Assembly: GCA_034509755.1 (NCBI GenBank)
Contig: CM067548.1
Span: 11,615,188 to 11,679,187, forward strand
Source: Anisodus tanguticus
Lineage: Eukaryota > Streptophyta > Magnoliopsida > Solanales > Solanaceae
Length of the DNA: 64,000 nt
Direction: 5' to 3'
Part shown: positions 22,856 to 35,480 of the stretch, in pieces
Layout of the letters: each line of letters begins with the position of its first letter
Numbering within the stretch: position 1 is the stretch's first letter
Notes under the pieces: model-generated
The model's input: the letters and a program-made list of their open reading frames with translations, nothing else
The model's database searches: none
What the model was told of the DNA's origin: nothing
Position numbers and translations under genes: made by a program

Positions 22856-23430
22856 TAAATGAGTACCAAATTCCTTTTGCAACATTCTTCACAAATGAGA
22901 AGTAAACTGAGTACCCCAGTTTGAAATAATAGAAATGGGCACCCCATGCAACCGAACAATCTCTCTAATATAAACTTGGCCAACTTCTCAGAATTTGTAG
23001 GTCATGTGGACAGGAATGAAGTGCGCAGACTTGGTCAACCTATCAACAATAACCCAAATGGCATCAAACTTGCCCTAAGTCTTCGGTAGCCCAACTACGA
23101 AGTCCATAACTATCCTCTCTAAATTCTACTCGAGTATAGGCATCATCTGAGTCATACCACTCGGTCTCTGGTGCTCATACTTAACCTGCTGGAAACGTTG
23201 TGACATAAAGTCAATAATGTGCCTCTTCATCCTACCCCACTAATAATGTTGCTTCAAATCATGATATATCTTTGTTGCACCCGGATGGATATAATATCTG
23301 GAATTGTGAGCCTCATCCATCATCAATTTTGTTGAACCTCTAATACATGGTACACATACTCTCCCCTTGATCCTTAAGACTCCCTTACTATCAAGCATAG
23401 CCTCCTTGGATTCCCCTTGTATCACCTTGT
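22856..23430 (-). pseudogene. Integrase N-terminal half, element B, truncated
   Basis: The open frame 23240-23425 has LRIKGRVCVPCIRGSTKL and EAHNSRYYIHPGATKIYHD, the His part of the HHCC zinc-binding domain. KRHIIDFMSQRFQQVKYEHQ continues near 23190; the CxxC cysteines are lost (QRFQQ for CPNCQQ). The core then appears in broken frames: SNWGTQFTSHL near 22930 stands where the second catalytic Asp should be, with Asn-Trp after Ser. Sequence ends at FGTHLDL near 22856, before the catalytic Glu. Confidence 0.75.
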
Positions 23431-23459
23431 CCCCGATCTTGCATAATTTTATATCATCA

Positions 23460-25040
23460 AACTATTGGGTCTTACTTTGCTCCTAAAGAGATGACCTCGT
23501 ATCAATATGACCCAAAATCCTTCCCGATTTTGAAATATGCAATCTCACAAAGATGTTGGTCAAGGAATGAACCTCTAATGCCAAAGGATGCTCATCAACA
23601 ATCAAATGCATTAGACTCCCCATACTCACTGCCTTTCGGCTCAAGGCATCCGCCACCACATTGGCCTTGCCCAAATGGTAAAGAATAGTCAAATCATAAT
23701 CTTTGAGTAACTTAATCCGCCTGCGCTGTATAGAATTCAAATTCCGTTGACTAAACACATGTTAAAGGATGCGGTGATCAGTGATTACCTCATAGTGAGT
23801 CCCATACAAATAGTGTCTCCAAATCTTCAATGCAAAGACTATCGCTGCCAACTCCAAATCATGAGTGGGATAGTTCTTCTCATTCACCTTCAACTGCCTC
23901 AATGCATATGTTATCACTCTGCCTTCCTGCATCAATACACAACCCAAAACAATCCTTGAAGCATCACAGTAAACAGTGAAATCCCCCCTTCACACGTAAG
24001 GCTAAAATTAGAGCTGAGGTCAAAAGTGACTTGAGCTCTTAAAAACTCTCCTCACACTCATCAGACTACTAAAAATGGACTTCTTTATGAGTCAACCGAG
24101 TAAAATGATAAGCAATTGATGAGAAACCCTTAGTGAACCGACGATAATAACTCGCGAGGCCTATGAAACTTTGAACCTCGGTCACTGTAGTAGGCCTAGC
24201 CCAATCTTTGACTACCTCAATCTTCTTCATATCCACCATGATACCCTCCATCGACACTACATGCCCCAAAAATGCCACAAAACTGAGCCAAAACTCACAT
24301 TTTGAAACCTTGGCATACAACTTCTTTTCATTCAACAAACCAAGAACTACCCTCAAATGCTTCTGGTCCTCCTTACTCTTAGAATACACCAGAATGTCAT
24401 CAATAAAGATGATAATGAAAGAATCCAAATAAGGCTTGAATATCTCATTCATCAAATCCATGAAGGTTGCGGGGGCATTGGTAAGCCCAAAAGACATCAC
24501 CAAGAACTCATAGTCCCATAACCAGTCCCGAAGGTCATCTTCGAAATATTCTCCACCCTAATCTTCAACTGATGATACCCGGACCTCAAATCAATCTTGG
24601 AAAGTACCGAAGCACCCTGAAGCTGATCGAACAAATCATCAATGCGAGGTTTGATATACTTATTTTGATAATGACCTTGTTCAGCTGTCGATAATAGATG
24701 CACATTTGCATGGTGTCATCCTTTTTCTTCACAAATAGAATAGGAGCACCCCAGGGAGACACACTGGGTCGAAAAAACCTTTGCTCAACAAATCTTGTAA
24801 CTGCTCTTCAACTCTCTCTACTTAGCTTGAGTCATCCGGTACTGTGGAATAGAAATGGGACGAGTACCCAACTCCAAATCAATACATAAATCAATCTCCG
24901 AATCCATCAACATACAAGGCAAATCCATCGAAAAGACCTCAAAAAACTTGCTCAACTCAAGAACAGACTCAAGTGGAGGAGTATCCACACTAGTATCCCA
25001 AATATGTGCCAAATAAGCCAAACAACCCTTATAGACCAAT
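23460..25040 (-). pseudogene. Reverse transcriptase and RNase H, element B
   Basis: The frame 24818-25039 leads in with FSMDLPCMLMDSEIDL and ISIPQYRMTQAK. RT proper is split between 24497-24703 (KPRIDDLFDQLQGAS, SKIDLRSGYHQLKI, with the first catalytic Asp) and 24069-24503 (MVMSFGLTNAPATFMDLMN, IFIDDILVYSKSKEDQ with the Asp pair, and SFIGLASYYRRFTKGFSSIA). RNase H follows in 23762-23947 (GRVITYALRQLKVNEKNYP, THDLELAAIVFALKIWRHYL) and 23483-23758 (YHLGKANVVADALSRKAVS). Catalytic residues are present; five frame breaks are visible. Confidence 0.85.
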
Positions 25041-25059
25041 TTCCTAGCCTGAAGAAAAG

Positions 25060-25480
25060 ATATAATATTCTTTGGTGCATGGTTTGGAGTACCCTTCTAT
25101 TCTAATATATGGATACGCAACATAGGTACGGTGACTATCTTGGCGTGATAGTCCAAGATAGCGTGATACAGTGACAACCAATCCATACCAAAAATGATAT
25201 CAAAATCTATCATATCCAAGTTAACCAAATCTACCCAAGTGTCATATCCCATGAATGTAACCACACATGACCTGTAGACTTGATCTATTATCACAAAATC
25301 ACCGACGTGGGGTAGAAACACAAATAGGTACAACAAGTATATCACACAATATATATCCAGACCCGTAAAGAAATATGTAGATACATAGGATAATGTAGAA
25401 CCCAGATCAACTAATAAGGAGGCAGACTGATGACATACTAAGATGATACTTGTGATGACTGCATCAGAAGCGTCAACCTC
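25060..25480 (-). pseudogene. Aspartic protease, element B
   Basis: The active-site region reads LLVDLGSTLSYVSTYFF near 25380, with DLGS in place of D-S/T-G. The frame 25097-25345 adds DQVYRSCVVTFMGYDTWVDL and MIDFDIIFGMDWLSLYHA, the conserved strand near the end of gypsy proteases. It would cut the Gag-Pol polyprotein. Confidence 0.8.
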
Positions 25481-27020
25481 TAGTCTACATGGAATGGCAT
25501 AGAAGTGGGCATGTCCACCATCGGACTGAGTGCCTTGATCACCATTTTGGCTTGTATGTGCCCCGTCTCTACCGAACTGAGAACAACCTCTACCAGCCTG
25601 ATAACCACCATGGCTCGACTAAGAACCCCCTCTGCTAAACTGTCCACCACCTCTAGATGACTACGTTGGAGTCCTAGGTGTCTGAACTCATGAACCCTAC
25701 TGAGATCCACTTTGTCTATGTTTGGGACAGTCTCTCTGGAAGTTCCCAATAACACCACACTCATAACATGTCTTGCCCGACATGGGCTGCTTAACTGACA
25801 TAGAAGAACTTGAGTGCCCTCCACGATCTTAGAATCATGAGTAAGAGCTCTTGGAGGTCTACCCTTTCACTATAACCACTATGTATAGAAGAAGCACATG
25901 TTGAAGTTTGAAGGCCTGATTGAATCGAGCGACTGGACTGAGACTGTTGGGGTCTACCATACTGAAACCAACCTCTGGAAGAAGATCCATTGTAGTGGCC
26001 AAATCCGCGAGCCTTCTTTTCTTCCCCACCCCTCTAGATCCCACCTCTTACTGACTCAAATATACTGGCGTGATCTGCCTCAGTCTGAAATGAAGCCCCA
26101 AAAGCTACCAACTATAACGTCGCTAATTGAAGCGGGATAGTCGATCCCCTTATAAAGCATCTAACCCTATCGGTCTTGGTAAGAAGTAATTGCACTACAT
26201 ATCGCGACAGGGCATATAATCAAGACTCATAATTAGCAACAGACATCCCTCCCTGCTCCAACCTGGGGAAATCATCCCTCTTGCTCACTCTCAAACTTGA
26301 TGGGAACATACTTCTTTAAGAAGACCTGATAGAACCTAGTCCAAGTCAAAGGAGGCGACCCAGCTGGCCGACACTCGATATAATATATCCACCACTATTT
26401 TGCATCACTAATCAAGTAAAGAGCAATATAATCCACTCCATGGTAATCTACAATCCCATGGAAACTCACGATGAACTCATACGCATCCTCCTTAGGTGTA
26501 TCATAGTAATAGAGAGGCTTCATGTTGGAGAACTGATCCCAACTCTTTCATTCCTCGCTGGTCATAACTGCTCTAGTAACTGGCTGAGGACCAAACTTTG
26601 GCGCTAGGATCTTATCAATACGGGGTGCCATGGCAGGTGCTGGCTACGATCCCGAAGTACAGAATTGGTCTGGAGTATTACCTCTCACTCATGTCTATGA
26701 CTCATCTGGAGTAACTAGGAGAATACCCGCTTAGACCAACCCATTAAGCAAACTCAAAATATGAACCATAGTATCCTGTCAGACAGATGCGGCTATAACC
26801 TCGGGCGAGCCTGGGTTTGTTCCAGCTCCTCCTCATACTGATCTTCTTGATGCTCCATCTCTGGCTCGGGCGATAAAGACCTTATATGAGCCCGACCGGC
26901 TCCCTATTCTCCACCCTTGACTAGTACTGCCACTCGGGGTTTACCTCTACCATGACCACACACCATAGGAGGTGGTACCGATGCCTCATCTCTAGCCGAG
27001 TGTGCACGGGTTCTCACCAT
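25481..27020 (-). pseudogene. gag with nucleocapsid knuckle, element B
   Basis: The start codon is at 27020 (MVRTRAHSARDEASVPPP). The capsid part (about 26200-26640) is scattered over frames with many stops. The C-terminal part holds a CCHC knuckle near 25715-25760 reading CYECGVIGNFQRDC, where the zinc-binding His is Asn. The open frame at 25480-25824 is a shifted frame over this same region, not the real one. The leader between the PBS and the start codon is about 160 bp. Confidence 0.7.
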
Positions 27021-27180
27021 CTGTGCAAGAATAGGAAAATTAGGTCAAATACCCATTTGATCAAACTAGCATGAAAGGAATGAAAGAACTAAAGTTTTCT
27101 ATATGTCCCATAGCCTCTCAAAGATAAGTACAGACATTTCTGTACTGATCCGCAAGACTCTACAATGCATTTCTCTTGTA

Positions 27181-27192
27181 CTCGTGATACCA
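27181..27192 (-). promoter_or_regulatory. Primer binding site of element B
   Basis: Reads tggtatcacgag on the minus strand, one base from LTR1. It differs from the usual tggtatcagagc at its last four positions. Confidence 0.75.
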
Positions 27193-27193
27193 T

Positions 27194-29574
27194 TGTCAGG
27201 ACCCAAACCGGAGGGCCATGACTGGCTCCCGGACCTTACTTACCTAACAACACTAGACATACATTCACCACATAATTTTAAATAAGCATAGGCCACGAAG
27301 GTCGTCACGAGATAACATGCTGACTCATAGAAATAATAAGCTGAAAAGGTGCAAGACCGACAAGGCATATATGTACATACATAGATGTTGGACATGACCG
27401 TACGAGCCGACAAGGCTACCATAGATGACTATACAACAAAAACATAGGCCATGGAGGCCACATAATAAATGACTACATCATAACTGTCTAGAAGCCTCTA
27501 CCGGAGTACGTGACATCATAAGGTCCGAACAGGGCCCCGTCATACCTATATGCATATCAAAAATACCATACCAAGACTTAGACTGCAACTTTGGAATAAG
27601 TAGAATGATCCAATATGAGCTGAATAGGAAACCTCTAGTGCAGTCCGTTGCCTTGTCTACCTGAACCTGCGGGCATGAAATGCAGCGTCCCCTAGGAAAA
27701 AGGCGTGTCAGTTTGAAAAATGTACTGAGTAAGTAAGGCATGAACATAGCACAATAGAGACCTGAGTAACATGAGACAACAGAGAATCAACCTGCACAAA
27801 ATTCCTCTGAGGGCCATAATAGGCATAAGTATCATACATGTGCGTATATAACGCTTGTTCATACATATATATGCGTATATAATGCCATCAAGCCTCTGTG
27901 GGCATTCCATCATATCATATCGGCCTTTGTGGGCATAATCAACATCATATACTAGCTGATCAGGTGGTGGTGCGTACATAATGCCATAACCTTTCCCATA
28001 CCGCATATACATATCATATAGCATATATAACGCCTGTGAGGTCATAGTATATACAGTTATATAATGCAGGAATGATACTAAAACACTCTGAGTCAATCGG
28101 AGGGACGTAAGGTCATTGCACCTCCGATTAACATTATGGAACTAACATATAAACAAACCTTTCATTATGAGTTAATAAGATAAGATATACACGAATCAAC
28201 AAACTTCTTCAATAGAGTGAATAACATATACATTTCTAGCTTTCAAGAGTAGAGTTACTTTGGACGGACATTCATTTACGTTCTTTTACATACAGGTCAA
28301 AAGAAGGAAGAGTATCCTTAACATACCTTGTTGCTAACGACACCACGTACTGCATGTATTACTACAACCTACATCAAGGTATTAGAACTCTGGTTAATGC
28401 TATGGAAGGACTTAAAACACATTAATAAGCTAGTAGCTCTCTTACGGAAAATTGGGTAGCACTGCCCCCTACATTTCCTCACTTCCCCAAATTCAAACAA
28501 CAAGACCAACATGTCCAGAATGTCAACAAAAATATTACATCAATATCCAACCTTATATCCATCACAATACATCACCAAAATAGTCCAGACCATCTCACAC
28601 AACAACAAAGTGCTAATTTGCACTTTTCCATCCATAACACATAGCTACAACTTAAATATACTTCAATAATGACAACCAAAAAATATTCAGGTTATACCTA
28701 CTGATTTTTGTCCACAACATACAATAAAAATGACCTCATAACAGTCCCACAAGTTCAACAACTCAAAACTAATTTTCAGACCACTTCTTCATTAATTCTT
28801 ACTTCCACAACCTAGTTAAGACACTAATAAGCTCAAACACATGAAGATGAGAACATTACTTACCTTATAGAGAAATAATAACTCCAAGAACTATCCTCCT
28901 TAGGCTTGGAAGAATCAACAACACATTAACGATTCGATAGAAGTACTTTCCACTAGTTTTGCAAGACTTTTTATGAAAGATTTGGGTGGTTTAGCCTTGA
29001 TTTATCTTAAGAACGTTAGGGATATGTCGGAGAGAAACTTGGAGCAGGTCTTGGTTGAAAATGGAGAAGGAGTGAGAAGTAAGGGTTGGAATGAATGAAG
29101 TAAATCAAATTTTTTGCCTTATAAGGCCCCTTTTTGCCTTTGTTTATTCTCCACAAACTGGACCTTTCCTTTTAAGCAAGTAGGTGATGCAACTACTTGT
29201 CACCTACTTGCTTAATTAGTAGGTGTCACTTGTTAATCCATCTTTCTTGACACGTGTCTCATCCTTATTTAATAAGCACGACATATGGTATATAACTCAA
29301 GCTAGTAGGACGTGTAAGAAAGCAACTCGAGCAAGTACGACGGGTAAGCAAGCAACTTAATTTTTATTTTCCCAAAATCTCATTTCTTACATTTAAGTGA
29401 ATTGTTCAACCTCAACTTAGGCATACATATTTTGAAAAAAAAGAAAAGAAATATGGGACATTATATCTCTTTCCAAGTCTCAGTCACCTTAACTAATGTA
29501 GAGGGGTTTCACCTCTCCGAGCTTATGTTAGATAACTTACGATAACAACGACGTACAAAGTATGGGGTGTAACA
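27194..29574 (-). repeat. LTR1, shared by internal regions B and C
   Basis: About 2.38 kb, beginning tgtcaggaccc and ending gtgtaaca on the + strand (TG...CA). It matches LTR2 (38010-40393) along its whole length with scattered single-base changes. Its left edge abuts the PBS of B and its right edge abuts the polypurine tract of C, so it serves both as the 5' LTR of B and the 3' LTR of C. Open frames inside (27240-27422, 27692-28096) recur in LTR2 and are not genes. Confidence 0.9.
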
Positions 29575-29600
29575 TCCTTCCCCCTCTTAGGAACATTCAT
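29575..29600 (-). promoter_or_regulatory. Polypurine tract of element C
   Basis: The + strand tccttccccctcttagg is the complement of a purine run directly inside LTR1. The inverted repeat found next to it in other elements is cut short here: cattcat is followed at once by aaagtatac, a loss of roughly 20 bp compared with D. Confidence 0.75.
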
Positions 29601-29639
29601 AAAGTATACAAACAATCCTTATGACTTTCTGAAAATTTT

Positions 29640-30960
29640 GACGGAGTCTCTCTAAAAATGGGACCATACGAACCCCTGTGCTTCATCTCCTCTTCCGCCT
29701 CCTATGTCATCTCTTCTACATTCTTATTCTGCTATAGAACTTTCACGGAGGCTACTTCTTTAGTCCTCAACATGCAGACATGATGATCTAGGATAACAAT
29801 AGAAACCTCTTCATATGATAAATCCTCTGTAACTTTCATATCGTCAATTAGCACAATATGGGGAGGATCTCCAATACATGCTCTCAACATAGAAACATGG
29901 AATACGGGATGAACAAACTCTAACTCAGGAGGCAGGTCCAATTCGTAAGCCACTTGGCCTATTCATTGAATTATGCGATATGACCCAATGTACCTTGGGA
30001 TGAGCTTTCCCTTTTTCCCAAATCTCATTACACCCTTCATAGGAGAAATCTTCAAGAAGACCCAATCATATACTTGGAACTCTAAGTCCCGCCACCGCAC
30101 ATCTGAATACGACCTCTAACGACTCTGAGTGGTTAATATCCATTCTTGGATAAGCTTCACCTTCTCTATGGATTGGTGCACTAGGTCAGGCCCAAATAAT
30201 TCTGATTCGCCTACTTTGAACCATCCGATAAGAGATATATACATTTTCGTCCATACAAAGCTTCATATGAAGCCATTTTGATAATAGCATGATAACTATT
30301 AAAGTACGCAAATTCAATAAGGGGTAGATGATCATCCCAACTTCCCTTGAAGTCCAATACACAAGCTCGTACCATGTCTTCGAGCATTTTAATCGTACGC
30401 TCGGCCTGCTCGCCTATTTGAGGGTGCAAAACTGTGCTAAGATTAACTTGAGTGCCCAAACCTTTTTGAAATGATCTCCAGAAATTAGTTGTGAACTGTG
30501 CACCTTGGTCAGATATAACAGAAATAGGCACACCATGAAGGCAAACAATCTTCTTAACGTATAACTTCACATAGTGCTCGGCAGTGTAAGTAGTTTTGAT
30601 TGCCAGGAAATGAGATGATTTGGTCAGTATATCAACAATCACCCAAATGGAATCAAACTTATGATAAGATTGAGGTAAACTCGTAATGAAATCCATATTA
30701 ACCATCTCCCATTTCTATATCGGGATGTCAATGTTCTGAGTTAAGCCGCCGGGCTTTTGGTACTCTACTTTTACTTGCTGACAATTAGGTCACCGAGCTA
30801 CAAACTCCGCAATGTTCCTCTTTATGTCGTTCCACCAATACATACATTTGAGATGATGATACATCTTAGTAGATCCAGGGTGAATGGAATATCATGAGAA
30901 ATGGACCTTTGTCATAATCTTATCTCGTAATCCCGCTACATTTGGAACACAAAACAACCC
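29640..30960 (-). pseudogene. Integrase with chromodomain-like tail, element C
   Basis: The frame 30211-30705 has the catalytic core: IWVIVDILTKSSHFLAIKT (first Asp), VPISVISDQGAQFTTNFW (second Asp), then EQAERTIKMLEDMVRACV (Glu). Upstream, near 30780-30950, the zinc-binding region reads YSIHPGSTKMYHHLK and FVAR then a stop where CPNCQQVK should begin. Downstream, 29732-29953 reads YELDLPPELEFVHPVFHVSM and TKEVASVKVL, then a stop, then NVEEMT, a second stop and EAEEEMKHRG, the chromodomain-like tail. The catalytic triad is intact but the frame is not. Confidence 0.85.
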
Positions 30961-30979
30961 TGGTGCCTGAGAACCCCAT

Positions 30980-31993
30980 TTTCGTCAATCTCAAAGACTA
31001 TGGTCTTCTTTTGTTGAATACCCTCTCTGATTTTTCCTAAAATGGGGTCTTCCTACTGACGTTCCTTAACTTCTGATATAAGGGATGACTCTGATGTATT
31101 ATGAATCACAAAGACACCATATTCTGAACCCATTAATCAGACTCCCAACATAGCTAACTGATGGACCTCTCTTATCAAATCTTTCCTCTCGGCCAGCACC
31201 AGTATCGAGCTGACCATAGACTTGCGACTAAGCGCGTCCGCTATAATATTAACTTTACTGGGATGGTATAAGATGTCCACATCGTAATCCTTCAACAATT
31301 CAAGCCACCTTCTTTGTCTCAAGTTCAACTTTGTATGCTTAAATACATATTGCAGACTCTTATGATCCATGAAAATGTCTTCATGAATACCATACAAATA
31401 TTGCCACCAAATTTCAGTACATATACCACCGCGGCTAACTCCAAATCATGCGTCAGATAGTTCTTATCATGTTTTCTTTATTACCGTGAAGAATAGGAAA
31501 TCACCTAAGCATGTTGCATTAACACGTATCCTAAACCCATTCCTGAGGTATCATAATACACAACATAACCTTCTGGACCCTCTGGGAGAGTAGGAACTGG
31601 TGCCGATGTTAGTATGTCCTTTAACTACTGGAAACTCTGCTCACAGGCATCTAACACTGGAACTATATGGTCTTTTGTGTCAACCTTGTCAATGGTGCTG
31701 ATATGGTAGAAAATCCTAGTACAAACCTCCTATAATAGCCGGCTAAGCCTAAAAAGCTATGAACCTCTGATGGAGTCGTGGGCCTTGGTCAATTCTTCAC
31801 CTCTTCTATCTTATGAGTGTCAACTCTTATACCTTAATCTGATACTATATGACTAAGGAAAGCCACTGAGTTTAACAAAAACTCACACTTGGAGAGCTTA
31901 GCATATAACTTACGATCCCGGAGCATCGGTAGTACTACCTGCAAGTGATCTGCATGCTCCACCTTTGAGTGAGAATAAACCAGAATATTATCT
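30980..31993 (-). pseudogene. RT C-terminal half and RNase H, element C
   Basis: Beside the hAT insertion the reading is FIDNILVYSHSKVEHADHL: the second Asp of the RT active-site pair is Asn (codon aat). It continues RKLYAKLSKCEFLLNSVAF. The RNase H part at 31137-31397 has EDIFMDHKSLQYVFK, RQRRWLELLKDYDVDILYHP and ADALSRKSMVS. The frame 31834-32175 that starts inside the hAT and runs into RT is an accidental fusion. Confidence 0.8.
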
Positions 31994-32001
31994 ATAAATA
32001 C

Positions 32002-35000
32002 TAAGGCTGGCCAGTGGGCCAGGACGGCCCGGTCCCGCCCCGACACCGCCCCGAACCCGCATAGTAAAAAAAAACATTCGGTATCGGGACTCGAACCGGG
32101 ATGGGACAATGTCTCGTCCCAACCCGTCCCATCCCGCCCGTAACCCCCCCTTTGCAAAAATAACCGTTGCACCAACGATCATTTTAGATTTTGGCGGTTG
32201 TGCAATGGCCATTTTTGGCCTCCCCCCTCCCCCAACCCCCCTACCCCTTAATATTTATTTTTAACCCATAAGTTATTATATTTACACTTTAACCCAATTT
32301 TTTAACTATAAATAACTCATTTTCTCTTCATGTTTCTCACAAATCTTCCTACAATCTCTCTAATCTCTCAATACATCTCTCTACAAGTCTACATTTTTAC
32401 TAAATATTCAATTTTATTTATTCATTTGGGAATTGGGAGTGAAGTTGGCAACTAGCTTGAGGATCTTCCATCGAGCAAAGTTTCAATTTTCAACCTCTCG
32501 ATTACACGTCGATGTTACGTCGGCGTTTCGTACATTCATTTCTTCATTAAATTATTATTGTCTGTTTATTTTATTTAGCGCACTTAATTTTATTATATTT
32601 AATTATTTATTATCATAATTAAAATGGAAGGATTAAGAGGTATGTTTAAGGGTAAGGGTAAGGGTGCTTCTTCTATAGGGGCAACAAGGGCAATGGTACT
32701 TCTAGTCATTCTATTCCTACACAGGATGATTTTGTTGATAATGAACATTTTTCTACAATACCATTACATTTAGACGAGAAGCTATTTTCTGGAACTCAAG
32801 AAGACTTTAATTTAGACGATGATCTAGATGATACACCCACTAATTTGATAACAACACACCCACTAGTGTACCTTCAACTGAAATGCCTCCTATTCCCTCT
32901 AGTATGAGACGAGGTCCAGCAAAACGACCATTAAAATCAGATGCATAGATATTTTTTGATAGGGACGTAGAGAATCAAGTAGCTAGATGTAAAATTTGTA
33001 AAGATGTTTTAAAATTTAAAACTAGAAAAGGTCACGGTGGGATGGAGGGTTTAATGAGACACGTAGTAAGGGCTCATCTAGCTAGGTATGCCCACTACCA
33101 GGCTTCAAAACCGGGTGCGCAAACGCCCGCTCCATCGGGACAAGGTTCACATACTAATACTGTCCCGAACCAAGTACAGGGTCAAATTAACCCTATGACG
33201 GGGGGAATTGTAGGCCCTAAATATAATAAACATAGAGATAGGGAAGCAATATCAAAATTAGTTACTGTGGAGGGTTTGCCTTTTTCATTTCCTTCATCTC
33301 CCGGTTTTAGTCATTACATTAGAGATATATATAATCCTGCTTTTAACGGTTTTCTAGATCAACTGTTAAGAGAGGTGTATTTAAATTCGCACATGAATAT
33401 CAACAATATTTACGTTATTCATTATAACATTTTAATGGCAAAGTATCTATCACGTCTGATATAGGTCGTAGTACTAACGACCATGATTATTTAACGGTAA
33501 CTTGTCATTGGATAGATTATAAATGGTCTATGCAAAAACGTATCTTAGCGTATAGATATATAGATGATAGGCACAATGGTACTTTAATTGCAGAAAATAT
33601 TTATCAAGTGTGCCATTATTACGGAATAACTGATAAAATTATGACTATTACATTAGATAACGCTTCTTCTAACAATTACGCTATTACAATTTTAAAAAAT
33701 AGTTTAACTCCATCTTTTCCAGATCATTTTCATATAAAATGCGCGTGCCATATATTTACTTAATTGTAAAGGATGGTCTATCACTTTTTGAAGACATTCT
33801 TAGTAAAATACAATTTGCTATAAACTTTATTTTTAAAAGTAATAGAGTACAACGAAGAAAAAAAATATAAAAAAACTTGTCACGATTGTGGACTACCTTA
33901 TAGAAAAATTCCAGAAGAAGTATCCACTTGGTGGAATTCTTTATACAAGCAACTACTTGTTGTTTATGACTATAGAAAACCTATAACTTTATTTTTTAAC
34001 TCTCATAATCAAAATCCAGCTGATATGGTTGTAGATAGTGATTGGGTAAAAATTTCCGAACTTATTGTATTTTTAGAGAAATATTTTCAAGCAACAAAAG
34101 AATTTTCCGGTTATCCTACTATTTCAACTATGTTGTTTTATATAACTCTAATATTTTTATTACTTAGTGAATATATGAAAAAACCAGCTTATATGACAGC
34201 TATTAAAAAAATGTTTATCAAAATAAAAAAATATTTTATTCCTATTCCCACTATTTATATTATTGGTGTTGTATTAAATCCGACTATTAAAATAGACGGT
34301 ACTAAATCACTTATTGAAACTATTTACGATTGTATAGAAGTACTACCACCTCCAAGTCCAAAAAATCTAAATCACCCACCACCTATTGAACAAACTAAAG
34401 AAGAAGTGTTGTCTAGCGTAGAAGACCAATGCAAAAAAATATATAGGTTTTACCAACAAGAAAGTGCTAGTAACCTACCGGCTTCCATACCATCTTCTTC
34501 ATCTTCAACACAACCTCACAAAAGACATGCTGTTTCTGCGGCTAGTATTGAAAGCCTCAGAAATAGAATATGCGGCCGTACCGCTACTAACCAAATTAGA
34601 GAGTTTGATATTTTTGTTTTGCAGGGTTCTGTACCGTACCAAGAAGTTATCAATGAAGATGGACATGAAGACTTGCTGAAATACTGGAGGGGGAATGAGA
34701 AGACCTTTTCGACACTTTCAATGATGGCCCGAGATGTTTTGAACATTCAAGCGTCATCAACTGCGTCTGAAAGCGCTTTTTCTGCCGACAGATATCAAAT
34801 AGGAGACCACAGACACTCATTAGCCAGAGACAACTTGGAAATTGCAATATTATTTAGAGATTGGATACGAGCGGAGCGGAGAAGGTGCGGTCAATCAGAG
34901 ATCAACGAAGAAGAAGACGATAACTACAATGAAATCTTATCCGAAGGTGGTGGAAGCGACGTGGATCAATTTGACCAACAAATACCAATTCCAACCGAAG

Positions 35001-35472
35001 AACCACAGGAAATTATCAAGCAATTAGAACAGGTTTTTTTTTAGAATGTAATTTTTTTAATTGCAATTTTATTATGTAATTTGCAACTTTTGGACAACAC
35101 CAAAAAGTTGCAACTTAGACAATTGTATTTGTATTACAAAAAAATCATATGTCTATTAAATAATATAAGAGGCACAAAAACAACCTTGGGATGTTTTTAT
35201 TACACTATCTTGTCTTGTTTATTGAGTTTTTTTTATACATATGTTATTAAAAAAAAAAAGGAAAACCCGGCGGAACCCGATACCGACCCGCCCCAGACCC
35301 GATCCCGTCCCGACCCAATTCCGACGGGATCGGGATCGGGATCGGGATGGGACTTCGGAAAATCCCGCCTGACCCACCCAGCCCCGATCCCGCCCCCTTC
35401 GCCCGTCTCGCCCCGCCCGACCCTGCTAAACTCGGCCTGTCAGACCCGAGCCCGGCCCACTGGCCAGCTATA
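32002..35472 (+). mobile_element. hAT transposon inserted in the RT of element C
   Basis: The termini are inverted: left taaggctggccagtgggcc, right complement tatagctggccagtgggcc. The flanks ataaatac (31994-32001) and ataaataa (35473-35480) are an 8-bp target duplication with one mismatch, the length made by hAT elements. Removing the insert and one copy rejoins the RT reading. Both ends carry GC-rich subterminal words such as cgggatgggac. The single gene inside encodes a hAT transposase with BED finger, RNase H-like core and dimerisation domain, though broken by a few stops. Confidence 0.95.
32624..35044 (+). pseudogene. hAT transposase, interrupted
   Basis: The likely start is ATG 32624 (MEGLRGMFKGKGKG). 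After a frameshift an acidic stretch (TQEDFNLDDDLDD) precedes the BED zinc finger CKICKDVLKFKTRKGHGG...MRHVVRAH (C-x2-C ... H-x4-H, 32990-33075), just after an in-frame stop at 32946. Then follow KLVTVEGLPFSFPSSPGF, SDIGRST with the probable first catalytic Asp, DYLTVTCHWIDYKWSMQKRI, MTITLDNASSNNYAITIL (second Asp) and HIKCACHIF (C-x2-H). A frame break lies at 33764-34024. The open frame 34025-35044 has the C-terminal dimerisation domain: DLLKYWRGNEKTFSTLSMMA, NIQASSTASESAFSADRYQI, LARDNLEIAILFRDWIRAE. About 800 residues in all, normal for the family. Few lesions suggest a young element. Confidence 0.9.
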
Positions 35473-35480
35473 ATAAATAA

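Larger units (their letters stand above)
22856..27193 (-). mobile_element. Ty3/gypsy internal region B, 3' end missing
   Basis: Reading leftward from the PBS at 27181-27192, region B has gag, zinc knuckle, protease, RT, RNase H and the first part of integrase. It stops at 22856, where LINE sequence begins. Its 5' end touches LTR1 directly. Its protein differs clearly from A, C and F (for example gag starts MVRTRAHSARDEASVPPP), so it is a separate subfamily. Confidence 0.85.

Noticed and set aside
27692..28096. Conserved frame shared with 38520-38873
   Set aside because: Both are within LTR1 and LTR2. The similarity reflects LTR duplication, not a gene.
31834..32212. Open frame fusing arginine/glycine-rich residues to RT motifs
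   Set aside because: It crosses the hAT terminal inverted repeat into RT of element C. It is an accidental junction frame.
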